From an uncultured Acidimicrobiaceae bacterium (GTDB lineage: Bacteria > Actinomycetota > Acidimicrobiia > Acidimicrobiales > RAAP-2): a stretch of DNA of 46,670 bases. Positions 17,135-28,050 of this stretch are shown here, piece after piece. Numbering within the stretch: position 1 is the first letter of the stretch; each line of letters begins with the position of its first letter. The notes beneath the pieces were generated by a model. The model had not been told where the DNA came from. It worked only from the letters and a program-made list of their open reading frames with translations, and ran no database searches. The stretch covers positions 1 to 46,670 of the forward strand of contig CAIQOJ010000091.1 in assembly GCA_903873395.1 (NCBI GenBank), written 5' to 3'. The position numbers and the translations under genes are program-made.

Positions 17135-18430
17135 TCAGCCGGGACGGCCCACCATGGGGACGTAGTCCCGGGCGTCGGCTCCGATGTAGAGCTGACGAGG
17201 CCGGGCGATCTTGGAGTCCTGGTCCAGCATCTCCTGCCAGTGAGCCAGCCAACCCGCCGTGCGGGGGATGGCGAAGAGCACCGGGAACATCTCGAGCGGG
17301 AATCCCATGGCCTGATAGATCAGGCCGGAGTAGAAGTCCACGTTCGGGTAGAGCTTGCGGGACGTGAAGTACTCGTCGGAGAGGGCGATCTCTTCGAGTT
17401 TCAGGGCGATGTCGAGCAGAGGGTTCTTGCCGGTGACAGCAAAGACCTCGTCGGCCGTCCGCTTGATGATCGTGGCCCGAGGGTCATAGCTCTTGTAGAC
17501 CCGGTGGCCGAAGCCCTGGAGGCGACCACCTTGGCCGGACTTGACCGACTCGATGAACGGCTCGACGTTGTCGAGGCTGCCGATCTCGGTCAGCATCCGG
17601 ATGACCGCTTCGTTGGCTCCTCCATGACGAGGACCGTAGAGGGCGGCGGCTGCAGCAGCCGTGGCCGAATACGGGTCAGAGTGGGACGAGCCCACCACTC
17701 GCATGGCCGTGGTCGAGCAGTTCTGCTCGTGGTCGGCATGCAGGATGAAGAGGACGTCGAGTGCCCGAGCCAACACCGGGTTGACTTCGAAGCGCGGCTC
17801 AGCGATCTTCCACATCATCGAGAGGAAGTTCTCGGTGAACTTCAAGGAGTTGTCCGGATAGACGAAGGGCATGCCGACACTGAAGCGATGGGCGGCGGCG
17901 GCCAGGGTCGGCATTTTGGCGATGAGCCGGATGACCTGCTTCTGGCGAGCATCGGCGTCGAAGATGTCCTTGGCATCGAGGTAGAAGGTCGACAGAGCGG
18001 CAACGGCCGATACCAACATCCCCATCGGGTGGGCGTCGTAGTGGAAGCCCTCGAGGAACCGCTTGCGCACGTTCTCATGGATGAAGGTGTGCAGGGTGAT
18101 CTCACGTTCCCACACGTCGTACTCACTGGCCGTGGGCAACTCACCGTTCAAGAGCAGGTAGGCCACCTCGAGGAAGGTCGATTCCTCGGCGAGCTGTTCG
18201 ATCGGATAGCCCCGGTAGCGGAGGATGCCGGCGTCGCCATCGAGGTAGGTGATGGCGCTCTCACACGCAGCAGTAGCGGTGAAGCCCGGGTCGAAGAACC
18301 ACGTGCCGGGTAGGAGCTTGGAGAACTGAGCGGCGGAAACGCCGCCATCCTCAAGAGGGATCTCGATCGACTCGCCTGTGCGGTTGTCAGTGATCGTGAT
18401 GCTTTCGGCCACGCGCCTCACGCCCTTCAT
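17135..18430 (-). CDS. gltA: Citrate synthase
   Basis: Condenses oxaloacetate and acetyl-CoA to citrate, the entry to the TCA cycle. The 431 aa are the length of the hexameric type II enzyme. The catalytic triad matches the E. coli enzyme: H269 in GPRHGGANEAV, H309 in GFGHRVYKSYDPRA and D365 in NVDFYSGLIYQAMG. The N-terminal beta-sheet domain (ITITDNRTGESIEIPLEDG) typical of the type II form is present. ATG at 18430 has GGGAA about 8 bases before it; an in-frame GTG at residue 7 is an alternative start. TAGGAT at 18458-18463 could be its -10 box, giving a leader of about 20-30 bases. Confidence 0.97.
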   Translation of the reverse strand: MKGVRRVAESITITDNRTGESIEIPLEDGGVSAAQFSKLLPGTWFFDPGFTATAACESAITYLDGDAGILRYRGYPIEQLAEESTFLEVAYLLLNGELPTASEYDVWEREITLHTFIHENVRKRFLEGFHYDAHPMGMLVSAVAALSTFYLDAKDIFDADARQKQVIRLIAKMPTLAAAAHRFSVGMPFVYPDNSLKFTENFLSMMWKIAEPRFEVNPVLARALDVLFILHADHEQNCSTTAMRVVGSSHSDPYSATAAAAAALYGPRHGGANEAVIRMLTEIGSLDNVEPFIESVKSGQGGRLQGFGHRVYKSYDPRATIIKRTADEVFAVTGKNPLLDIALKLEEIALSDEYFTSRKLYPNVDFYSGLIYQAMGFPLEMFPVLFAIPRTAGWLAHWQEMLDQDSKIARPRQLYIGADARDYVPMVGRPG

Positions 18431-18510
18431 TGGTTGGTTCCCGTTTGCTCGTCTCCGATCCTAGAGCCTCTCCGGAGGGCCCTATCCAACCGGACACCGA
18501 GCGCGGTCGG

Positions 18511-19704
18511 TCAGGCGGCCACTTGCACCAAATACTCCTGGGTCGAGCCCGTTGCATCGGCCTGGCCTATGGGCACGCCAACCGATGCCGTGACCCGATA
18601 GCGATGTCCAGGAGTGACTGGCACGGCACTGAGTGTTGGTGCAGCCGATGCTCCGGGGAGCATGGTGACCGTGGCACGCACTCGGCCGCCAGAGCCGCTG
18701 TTCGGGAGCACAGGCGAACCAGGCAGGTCGGCCGGAACCACGTTGACGACGACCGGCACTGCCACCTCGTCGACCGTGCCGCAGTTGGTGACCGTCAGAT
18801 CCACGGCCAGGGTCTGGGTGGGCGGCACGATCGATGGTGTTCCGGTGGCCGACACGGACACCGGGGCGACGCACGAGGTGACCGTCACCCCAGGTGCTCC
18901 CGTAGGCACTGCGGTCGGCACGAGACCGGTCGTGGTGATCACCAGATGGTGGAAGGGGACAAGGGCCGACGACGAGGCCAGCGCACTGGCCGTGGCGGCC
19001 AGGCCCGATGGACCGAGTGGCGCAGTGCCAACCGGGCCGATTACCCAGGCCGACGGAGGCAGTCGGAACGGAAGGTGCGCGGCGCGGGCATCGGCCATCA
19101 TCGACCGATACGCAGCATCTGCCGAAGCCAGGTCGGCGCCGGCTTTCGTCAGATTCGTGGCGGCCTGCCCTGCCGAGATGAGTGTGGTCGGCCCCGAGGA
19201 GCGCACCGTCCCTGCTGGCGCACTCGCGATCGGCAGGGGTGACAGTCCGAGGAGTTGATCGATGGTCGCCCGGATGTTCGCGGTGGCCGCTGACCGGGCA
19301 TCCATGACCGAGGCAAACCGGGTCGACATCCCGTCTTCGGCTGAGGGCGGAGCCAGGTCATCCGCTTGGGCAGCTTGGGCGGCCGATGCTCGGACGGCCG
19401 CATCGAGGTTCTGCTCGAGCACCCCGCGTGCAGAGAAGGGGAAGGCCTGGTTCACCAGGTCGGGCGCAGCAGCCAGCGCTGTGGCCAGTGCTGCCCCGGT
19501 ATGGGTCGAGGCTGTCGCCACCTTCTGAGCCATGACCGAGTAGCCCGATGTGGCGGCGGACCGGTAGTGCGACGACTGGGTATGGACAGCCAGCATCGAG
19601 CCCGCCACCAGCACGATGGTCACGGTGGCGGCGCAGCCGATCAGGAAGAGCTGTCCGAATCCGCGGCCTGGCGGCCGACGGCGTCTGCGACTGGCGCGAG
19701 GCAT
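18511..19704 (-). CDS. Membrane-anchored extracytoplasmic protein of unknown function
   Basis: 397 aa, not recognised. A strongly basic N-terminus (RASRRRRRPPGR) is followed by one hydrophobic span (residues 18-42) and a long Ala/Thr/Ser/Pro-rich extracellular part. The middle (45-240) is helix-prone and resembles a four-helix or coiled segment. The C-terminal 130 residues look like a beta-sandwich (LAVDLTVTNCGTVDEVAVPV, GSGGRVRATVTMLPG), with one likely Cys pair (SCVAPVS and VTNCGT). The beta region has the CARDB-like VTNxG pattern, so an adhesive or envelope role is possible. A -10 box (TATCGT, 19712-19717) lies 7 bases before the ATG. It lies downstream of rmuC with a 73-bp gap. Confidence 0.75.
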   Translation of the reverse strand: MPRASRRRRRPPGRGFGQLFLIGCAATVTIVLVAGSMLAVHTQSSHYRSAATSGYSVMAQKVATASTHTGAALATALAAAPDLVNQAFPFSARGVLEQNLDAAVRASAAQAAQADDLAPPSAEDGMSTRFASVMDARSAATANIRATIDQLLGLSPLPIASAPAGTVRSSGPTTLISAGQAATNLTKAGADLASADAAYRSMMADARAAHLPFRLPPSAWVIGPVGTAPLGPSGLAATASALASSSALVPFHHLVITTTGLVPTAVPTGAPGVTVTSCVAPVSVSATGTPSIVPPTQTLAVDLTVTNCGTVDEVAVPVVVNVVPADLPGSPVLPNSGSGGRVRATVTMLPGASAAPTLSAVPVTPGHRYRVTASVGVPIGQADATGSTQEYLVQVAA

Positions 19705-19711
19705 CAGAGCG

Positions 19712-19717
19712 ACGATA
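19712..19717 (-). promoter_or_regulatory. Predicted -10 box, leaderless mRNA of the anchored protein
   Basis: TATCGT on the minus strand ends 7 bases before the ATG at 19704; no Shine-Dalgarno is present. Confidence 0.5.
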
Positions 19718-19777
19718 GTGGCCGGTCAGGGCCATGGTCGCTCGGCCCGCCCCAATGCCACGTGCGGCCTGTCCCCG

Positions 19778-21139
19778 TCAGTCCAGCGGGGCACCAGACG
19801 TCACGCCATCTCCGCCGTTGGCAGTGGTGCTCGACGTGACCTCAACAGCCCCACCTTCGTCATCGGTCAGCTCCGGGGCTTGCAGTGGCCGTAGGGCTGC
19901 GTCCACCGTGGGCGGCTGCGGAAGAGTGCCAGACCCCGGTCCGACCACACCGAGCTGCGTGAAACGACGGGCAGACACGAGTACTCGGCCTTCCAACGAC
20001 CCCACCGCCTTGTTGTAGGCAGCGGCAGCTCCGGCCAATCCCCGGCCGACGGCCCCGAGGTGATCGCCGAGGGTGGCGATCCGCTCATAGAGCTCGGCGC
20101 CGAGTGCCTGCACCGTCCGGGCATGTTCCGTGATGGCCTCTTGCTGCCAGCCGTAGGCCACCGCCCGGAGCAGAGCGATCAGAGACGTCGGCGTGGCCAA
20201 GAGCACATGGTTGGCCACGGCATGCTCCATCAGACCGGGATCGTGCTCGAGGGCCGCAGTCAGCAGCGGGTCCCCCGGGATGAACGCCACCACGAACTCC
20301 GGCGATGGCTCGATCCGCTTCCAGTACTCGCGTCGAGACAGAGCATCGACGTGAGCCCGAAGTTGGCGAGCATGGTCGACGAGTCGGGCTGTGCGCACCG
20401 ATTCGTCATCGGCCTCGCCTGCCTCCAGAAATGCTTGCAGAGGCACCTTGGCGTCAACGGCGACGTTCTTTGCACCGGGGAGGTGGACGACCATGTCCGG
20501 TCGCAGGCGTCCGTCTTCGCCATCAGACGCTGTGACCTGCTCAGAGAAGTCGCAATGCTCGAGCATTCCAGCCATCTCGACAACGCGGCGGAGCTGGAGC
20601 TCTCCCCACCGACCTCGGGCCTGAGGAGAGCGGAGGGCGGTCACGAGGTTGCGGGTCTCCCGCTGGAGCTGGTCGTGAGAGCTGGTCAGCACCTCCATCT
20701 GCTGGGTGAGTGAGGTATACGCCCGCTGCCGTTCGACCTCGAGGCGCCGCACTCCCTCGTCGTAACGACCGAGCTGCTCGGCCATCGGCGCGAGCATTCG
20801 TTCGATGGCCTCCTGACGACGAGTCGCCTCGCCCTCGGCCGCTGTTCGTGACTCCCCCATCCGTGCGTCAGCCAACGCCAGCAGCTGTTCGGTCGAGCGA
20901 GCCAGGGCCTCAGAGGAGAGGCGGGCGAACTCGCCAGACATGCGTCGTTCAAGATCGTCGGCGGCTGCAGCACGCTCATCGGCAAGTTGGCGGGCCGCCC
21001 CCAGCTCAGCTTCGGCTCGAGTGGCGGCGGTCCGTGCCCGACCTACCTGCGATGCCCGCAGGAGCATGCCCAAGGCGACCCCCACCAGACCACCGAGGAT
21101 GAGGCCGACGATCACTCCAACGATGGTTCCTGTGGTCAT
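19778..21139 (-). CDS. rmuC: DNA recombination protein RmuC homologue
   Basis: 453 aa. The start MTTGTIVGVIVGLILGG gives an N-terminal membrane anchor (residues 4-28) and is supported by AGGAG about 6 bases upstream. A long coiled coil (about 30-165, rich in Ala, Arg and Glu) leads to the RmuC domain with its signature blocks: LVTALRSPQARGRWGELQLR, VVEMAGMLEHCDF, RPDMVVHLPGAKNVAVDAKV and EFVVAFIPGD. RmuC limits recombination between short inverted repeats and carries a nuclease-like fold; its mechanism is not settled. Confidence 0.95.
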   Translation of the reverse strand: MTTGTIVGVIVGLILGGLVGVALGMLLRASQVGRARTAATRAEAELGAARQLADERAAAADDLERRMSGEFARLSSEALARSTEQLLALADARMGESRTAAEGEATRRQEAIERMLAPMAEQLGRYDEGVRRLEVERQRAYTSLTQQMEVLTSSHDQLQRETRNLVTALRSPQARGRWGELQLRRVVEMAGMLEHCDFSEQVTASDGEDGRLRPDMVVHLPGAKNVAVDAKVPLQAFLEAGEADDESVRTARLVDHARQLRAHVDALSRREYWKRIEPSPEFVVAFIPGDPLLTAALEHDPGLMEHAVANHVLLATPTSLIALLRAVAYGWQQEAITEHARTVQALGAELYERIATLGDHLGAVGRGLAGAAAAYNKAVGSLEGRVLVSARRFTQLGVVGPGSGTLPQPPTVDAALRPLQAPELTDDEGGAVEVTSSTTANGGDGVTSGAPLD

Positions 21140-21306
21140 GGTGAACTCCTGGATTGTCAGTTCCCGAGCCGGATGACACGGGCCGCGGCACCTCGGCGGC
21201 CGGGAGGGGCCGCCGGTGACGACGGTACTGAGCGGGTGGTACACGACCGCTGACCAGCGATGTGGCCGGTTGGTTCGCCTCATCTCGGACTGTGCGACCA
21301 TGGGAC

Positions 21307-22611
21307 ATGCACAAGGTCGTCATCGTTGGAGCCGGGTTCGGCGGCTTAGCCGCAGCCCGCGCCTTGATCGGAACCCAGGTCCAGGTCACCATCGTCGACC
21401 AGCGCAACTTCCACACGTTCCAGCCGCTTCTCTACGAGGTCGCCACTGCGGGACTCGACTCAGGCGATGTCGCCTATCCGATCCGGGTCATCTTCGGGAA
21501 GGCGGACAACGTCATCTTCCGCATGGCCGAAGTGGTGGGCGTTGGATGGGAAGACCGCCAGGTGCAACTCGCCGATGGCGACTCGCTCCCGTTTGACTCG
21601 CTGATCGTGGCCAGCGGGGCCACGGCCCGTTTCTTCAGCATTCCAGGAGCCGATGAGCACACCTTTCCCCTCTACACGCTCAGCGATGCTCGCAAGTTGC
21701 GCGACCACACCCTCCGCAAGTTGGAGGAGGTCGACGCTCATCCAGATGACCACCCAGACGGTGCGCTGACCTTCGTCGTCGTCGGCGGTGGTCCCACCGG
21801 GGTCGAAGTGGCTGGGGCACTGGCTGAACTCCTCGACGTGGCCACGACGCACGATGGATTTCGATTTCACCGGGACGATGGGCGCGTCATCCTCGTCGAC
21901 GGTGCCGACCGTTTGCTCACGCCATTCCGGGACACGGCGGCTGGCTATGCCGCCGACACTCTGGCTGGCCAGGGCATCGAGTTCAGGATGGGCCGCATGG
22001 TGCAGGCCGTCCGTGCCGACCAGGTGGAGCTGGACGACGGCACGGTGATCCCCACACAAACGGTGATCTGGGCTGGCGGGGTGACAGCCGAGGGCACCAT
22101 CGCAGACCAGATCGACCTGAAGACGGGGCAAAACGGTCGGCTGGTGGTGGGACCCGATCTCACCGTGGCCGGCCATGCTGACGTCTTTGCCGTGGGTGAC
22201 GTTGCCGCTGTGCTGTGGGGCGGTGACGAGCCAGAAAAGATCTGCCCTCAGGTGGCCCAGGTGGCGATCCAGAGCGGCACCTATGTAGCGCGCAAGATCA
22301 TCGCCGACCTCGATGGCCGCTCCACACCTCCCTTCCGCTATCGAGACAAGGGGATCATGGCCACCATCGGGAGACGGGCAGCCATCACCCAGTTGCCCAA
22401 TGGACGCATCATCCGAGGCACGTTGGGTTGGCTGGCCTGGTTGGGTCTCCACCTCTGGTACCTGGTTGGCTTCCGCAACAAGATCGTCGTCTTCATCAAC
22501 TGGTCATGGCGCTACCTGTCCTGGGGTTCGGGACCTCGCATCATCATCGGTGAGATCGCCGCAGACCCAGGAGAGGCGGAGAACCTCAACGGCGATACGG
22601 TGAAGCAATGA
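21307..22611 (+). CDS. ndh: Type II NADH dehydrogenase (NDH-2), FAD-dependent
   Basis: Single-subunit NADH:quinone oxidoreductase, 434 aa. Residues 1-30 hold the FAD dinucleotide-binding motif (VVIVGAGFGGLAAARAL). A second Rossmann motif for NADH follows near 155 (VVVGGGPTGVEVAGALAEL). The second FAD block is VFAVGDVAAVLWGG, followed by CPQVAQVAIQSG, which contacts the quinone site in the family. The hydrophobic and aromatic C-terminus (GWLAWLGLHLWYLVGFRNK) suits peripheral membrane attachment. It donates electrons to the quinone pool without pumping protons. The ATG at 21307 starts the motif directly. The gene overlaps phoU by four bases (ATGA). Confidence 0.94.
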   Translation: MHKVVIVGAGFGGLAAARALIGTQVQVTIVDQRNFHTFQPLLYEVATAGLDSGDVAYPIRVIFGKADNVIFRMAEVVGVGWEDRQVQLADGDSLPFDSLIVASGATARFFSIPGADEHTFPLYTLSDARKLRDHTLRKLEEVDAHPDDHPDGALTFVVVGGGPTGVEVAGALAELLDVATTHDGFRFHRDDGRVILVDGADRLLTPFRDTAAGYAADTLAGQGIEFRMGRMVQAVRADQVELDDGTVIPTQTVIWAGGVTAEGTIADQIDLKTGQNGRLVVGPDLTVAGHADVFAVGDVAAVLWGGDEPEKICPQVAQVAIQSGTYVARKIIADLDGRSTPPFRYRDKGIMATIGRRAAITQLPNGRIIRGTLGWLAWLGLHLWYLVGFRNKIVVFINWSWRYLSWGSGPRIIIGEIAADPGEAENLNGDTVKQ

Positions 22612-23234
22612 CAACGCCACTGGAGGAGATCGACCGCAAGGTCCTCCAGATCTATGCCTTGGTCGGCGAGTCCGTAGCCGGGGCGACACATGCCCTGCTG
22701 GCTGGCGACCGCGAAGCGGCCAAGGCCCTGGCGCTACGCGATGAGCTCATCGACTCGATCTGCGCCGAGATCGACGATCTCGCCCTGCAACTCCTCACCG
22801 TCGGGGGGATCACCTCGCCGAGTCAACTCCGCTACCTGACCACGATCATCAGGATGCTGCCCGACCTGGAGCGCAACGGCGACCTGGCCGAACATGTGGC
22901 CCGTCGAGCCGCCCGAGGCCTTGGTGCCGAACTCTCAGCTCGCAGCCGTGGACTGATCGAGCGCATGGGTGAGGTTGCCGTCAACATGTGGCGGGCGACC
23001 ACGGACGCCTATGCCGAGCGCCAGGTATCTGCGGCAGACATCGTCGAAGGCCTCGATGACGAGATGGACGACTTGCACGTCAGCCTCACGATGGAGGTAG
23101 TGGCAGGCACCATGCCTCTGCCTGTATCGGTGGAACTCGCCCTTTTGGCCCGGTTCTACGAACGTTTCGGCGACCACGCCGTCAACTTGGCCCGCCGTGT
23201 GTCCGGCTTGGCCGAGACACTTCCCAGAGCCTGA
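22608..23234 (+). CDS. phoU: PhoU domain protein
   Basis: 208 aa, two PhoU three-helix bundles, each with the metal-binding motif: ERNGDLAEHVARR near residue 85 and ERFGDHAVNLARR near 185. PhoU proteins control phosphate uptake and the PhoR kinase. No pst or pho genes lie nearby; instead the ATG overlaps the ndh stop, so it is co-translated with an NADH dehydrogenase. The length and both motifs are complete. Confidence 0.93.
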   Translation: MTTPLEEIDRKVLQIYALVGESVAGATHALLAGDREAAKALALRDELIDSICAEIDDLALQLLTVGGITSPSQLRYLTTIIRMLPDLERNGDLAEHVARRAARGLGAELSARSRGLIERMGEVAVNMWRATTDAYAERQVSAADIVEGLDDEMDDLHVSLTMEVVAGTMPLPVSVELALLARFYERFGDHAVNLARRVSGLAETLPRA

Positions 23235-23236
23235 AC

Positions 23237-23274
23237 CACAGGGCCTGATCCACAGGGCCTAGATCACAGGGCCT
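23237..23274. repeat. 14-bp tandem repeat, three copies, in the phoU-asd convergent spacer
   Basis: cacagggcct occurs at 23237, 23251 and 23265 with a four-base variable part (gatc, agat, gaac). Confidence 0.88.
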
Positions 23275-23318
23275 GAACGATACGGCTCGCAGGAACGGAC
23301 CTCGGGCGACGGCCCGGC

Positions 23319-25615
<2,297 letters not shown>

Positions 25616-25624
25616 AGGGCAGCA

Positions 25625-25630
25625 AGGCTA
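25625..25630 (-). promoter_or_regulatory. Predicted -10 box for lysC
   Basis: TAGCCT on the minus strand ends 9 bases before the lysC ATG; no Shine-Dalgarno is present. Confidence 0.42.
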
Positions 25631-25664
25631 CAGCCCTCCGAACCATGGGTCGGCAGCGACCGAC

Positions 25665-25670
25665 TACCCT
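25665..25670 (+). promoter_or_regulatory. Predicted -10 box for the anchored cyclophilin
   Basis: TACCCT ends 8 bases before the GTG at 25679; no Shine-Dalgarno is present. It faces the lysC -10 across 34 bp. Confidence 0.45.
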
Positions 25671-25678
25671 GACCGGTC

Positions 25679-26518
25679 GTGGGAACCGACAAGCGTGCGA
25701 GACAGAAGGCCAACCGACAGGCGAAGCTGGCTTCCGAGCAGAAGACGGCCAAGAGGAAGAACGGCACCCGCCGGGCCATCACCATTGCTGTTGTGGCCGC
25801 GGTGATCATCGTGATCTCGATCCTCATCTTCAAGCCGTTCTCGAAATCCAGTTCCACGACCACGACGACCACGTCGGCTTCCCCGACGACATCGACGACA
25901 CCTGCCCCTACGGGTGGTTCGGGCAACACCAATCCTTCGGCCATCACCACATCGGCCGACTGCCCGTCTGACTTCTCGGCCACGCTCAACAAGCCGGCCT
26001 ACAAGTCGTATCCGGCGATGACCATCGACACGTCGAAGACCTACACGGCCACGGTCACCACGGACATCGGCATCATCACCATCAAGCTCGACCCCGCCAC
26101 GGCCACCAAGGCCGTCAACTCCTTCAACTTCTTGGCCAACCAGCACTGGTTCGACTGCATCGTCTTCCACCGGGTGATCCAAGGGTTCGTGGATCAGACC
26201 GGGGACCCGACCGGCACAGGGACCGGAGGACCGGGCTACACCTTCGCCGATGAGCTTCCGGCCAAGGCCACACCGCAGTACCCGCGGGGCTCGCTGGCCA
26301 TGGCCAACTCTGGCCCCAACACCAATGGAAGCCAGTTCTTCTTCGTCGCCGGTACCGCCGGTGAGGCACTCCCGCCGAACTACACCTTGTTCGGCCAGGT
26401 GACCGCTGGCCAGGGCATCGTCGACAAGATCAATGCCGAAGGTTCTCCACCATCAGATTCGAATGGCAAGCCCAAGGTGCTGCACCGCATGGTGTCGGTC
26501 ACCGTCACAGCTTCCTGA
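25679..26518 (+). CDS. Membrane-anchored cyclophilin-type peptidyl-prolyl isomerase
   Basis: 279 aa. A basic cytoplasmic N-terminus (1-32) is followed by one membrane span (about 33-52), a Thr/Ser/Pro-rich linker (55-90), and a cyclophilin domain facing outside. The isomerase core has the catalytic arginine in FHRVIQGFVDQTGDPTGTG and the blocks GSLAMANSGPNTNGSQFFFV and YTLFGQVTAGQGIVD. It probably assists folding of exported proteins. The GTG start fits the N-terminus and the leaderless -10. A second, soluble cyclophilin follows at 26661. Confidence 0.92.
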   Translation: MGTDKRARQKANRQAKLASEQKTAKRKNGTRRAITIAVVAAVIIVISILIFKPFSKSSSTTTTTTSASPTTSTTPAPTGGSGNTNPSAITTSADCPSDFSATLNKPAYKSYPAMTIDTSKTYTATVTTDIGIITIKLDPATATKAVNSFNFLANQHWFDCIVFHRVIQGFVDQTGDPTGTGTGGPGYTFADELPAKATPQYPRGSLAMANSGPNTNGSQFFFVAGTAGEALPPNYTLFGQVTAGQGIVDKINAEGSPPSDSNGKPKVLHRMVSVTVTAS

Positions 26519-26660
26519 ACGAACTGATGCAGCGCCACCTCATGGTCACCGACCGACGGAGCAACCCGCTTCTGACGCATCTTCGTTGCCCCACGTGGGT
26601 GGCATCGACGACAGCACCCCGCCGAACCACTGATCAACACAACAACTGAGGAGACACCCC

Positions 26661-27215
26661 ATGGCCCCCGAGATTCCTGCAGCCGACGGCTCCAGCCCCA
26701 AGCGTCAGAAGTTCGACGCCAAGCCACCGATGATCATCGACCCGACCAAGACCTACACGGCCGAGATGCTGACCAACAAGGGGGCCATGACCATCGCCCT
26801 CGACGCCATCGGTGCCCCCGTCACCGTCAACAACTTCGTATTCCTGGCTCGGTGGCACTACTACGACGGCATCATCTTCCACCGGATCATCCCTGGATTC
26901 ATGTGCCAAGGCGGCGACCCGGAGGGCAAGGGATTCGGGGGACCCGGCTACAAGTTCGAGGACGAGCTCCCCAAGCCTGGTCGCTACGAGATCGGCTCAC
27001 TGGCCATGGCCAACGCCGGTCCCAACACCAATGGCAGCCAGTTCTTCATCATCAGCGGCCCCGACGGCGTCGGACTGCCCCCCGCCTACTCGCTGTTCGG
27101 CAAGGTCATCAAGGGCCTAGACGTCATTAACGCCATCGAAGCGACCGGCAGCCGCTCGGGCCAGCCGTCCGAGCCCGTCATCATCGAGACAGTCACTATC
27201 ACCGAGGCCGACTGA
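26661..27215 (+). CDS. Cytoplasmic cyclophilin-type peptidyl-prolyl isomerase
   Basis: 184 aa, no signal or span. The cyclophilin core is complete: IIFHRIIPGFMCQGGDPEGK (catalytic Arg, Gln), GSLAMANAGPNTNGSQFFII and AYSLFGKVIKGLDVINAI. GAGGAG lies about 7 bases before the ATG. It resembles the upstream anchored cyclophilin through the whole domain, suggesting an old tandem duplication with one copy exported. A strong hairpin terminator follows. Confidence 0.95.
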   Translation: MAPEIPAADGSSPKRQKFDAKPPMIIDPTKTYTAEMLTNKGAMTIALDAIGAPVTVNNFVFLARWHYYDGIIFHRIIPGFMCQGGDPEGKGFGGPGYKFEDELPKPGRYEIGSLAMANAGPNTNGSQFFIISGPDGVGLPPAYSLFGKVIKGLDVINAIEATGSRSGQPSEPVIIETVTITEAD

Positions 27216-27260
27216 ACCAGCGTCCTCGCTCCACGACGACGCCCACAAGGCACGTGTTTG

Positions 27261-27287
27261 CGGAGGGCCTGTCAGACAGGCCCTCCG
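27261..27287 (+). terminator. Strong hairpin terminator after the cyclophilin pair
   Basis: CGGAGGGCCTGTC and GACAGGCCCTCCG are perfect inverted repeats around a single base, so about 11-12 bp would pair. The spacer is convergent, so it may serve both strands. It has no U-tract. Confidence 0.75.
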
Positions 27288-27298
27288 TCAGGCGGGGC

Positions 27299-28003
27299 TC
27301 AATCGGGAAGATCGGTGGGGAGAGCACTGAGCCCGTCCGGGGCAGGCACACCGCCGAGGTGTACATCGACGACACCCGCGCCCGAGGTGCGCCATGACCC
27401 GTCCGGGTCGCGGATGAGAGCAGTCCGATTGGGAATGGCGACCACCGGCACGTCGGGGGGAGCCAGTGCAAAGGTGCGGTGGAGCTTGTCGCCCGAGGCG
27501 TCATCATCGGCTTCGCCGAGGTGAGGGACGATCGTCATGCCAGTGACGAGTCCCAAGCCAAGGGTGAGCGCTCCTCCACGGATGTCCACCATGGGATCGA
27601 CCAATGCCATGGCCGCCCCTGATGACGCCGCCACAACGGCGCCCGAGCGCCAGGTTTCTACAAGGGCGTCCCAGAGCGGTGACGACTTGAGCACACTGCG
27701 CAGGTGCAGCGGCGACTCGCCGGCCAGATAGACGAATCGGGCACGGCGCATGATGTCAGCAGCCGCCAGATCGCTCGCCTCGGATCGATTGAGCACCATG
27801 AGACCTTCGACGTCGGCCCCCATGGCGGCAAACCACTCGCCAGCCTGCGCCACGAGGCGCTCAGGGTGCTCATAGGCAGCGGCCGTCGGCAGAACCAGGA
27901 CGTGACTGCCCCCCGATGCGGCCAGGAGGTCCGGGTCGAAGGTGCAGCCCTCGGTCCATTCGGCGCCGCCGATAAAGGCCAGGGGTCCAGGGGTGAATTC
28001 CAT
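27299..28003 (-). CDS. Peptidase S51 / cyanophycinase-like protein
   Basis: 234 aa with the S51 (dipeptidase E/cyanophycinase) class I amidotransferase-like fold: PLAFIGGAEWTEG at the N-terminus, VLVLPTAAAYEHPERL, a strand ending FVYLAGESPLHL, and the nucleophile elbow VVAASSGAAMALVD with the likely catalytic serine. A conserved TIVPHLGE supplies the histidine. The elbow lacks the usual GxSAGA, so activity is likely but not certain. Substrate unknown. TACACT ends 6 bases before the ATG. Confidence 0.83.
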   Translation of the reverse strand: MEFTPGPLAFIGGAEWTEGCTFDPDLLAASGGSHVLVLPTAAAYEHPERLVAQAGEWFAAMGADVEGLMVLNRSEASDLAAADIMRRARFVYLAGESPLHLRSVLKSSPLWDALVETWRSGAVVAASSGAAMALVDPMVDIRGGALTLGLGLVTGMTIVPHLGEADDDASGDKLHRTFALAPPDVPVVAIPNRTALIRDPDGSWRTSGAGVVDVHLGGVPAPDGLSALPTDLPD

Positions 28004-28009
28004 GCCCGA

Positions 28010-28015
28010 AGTGTA
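28010..28015 (-). promoter_or_regulatory. Predicted -10 box, leaderless S51 mRNA
   Basis: TACACT on the minus strand ends 6 bases before the ATG at 28003; no Shine-Dalgarno is present. Confidence 0.5.
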
Positions 28016-28050
28016 CGGTCCCCCATCAGGTCGGTTGCACGGGGCTCGAC

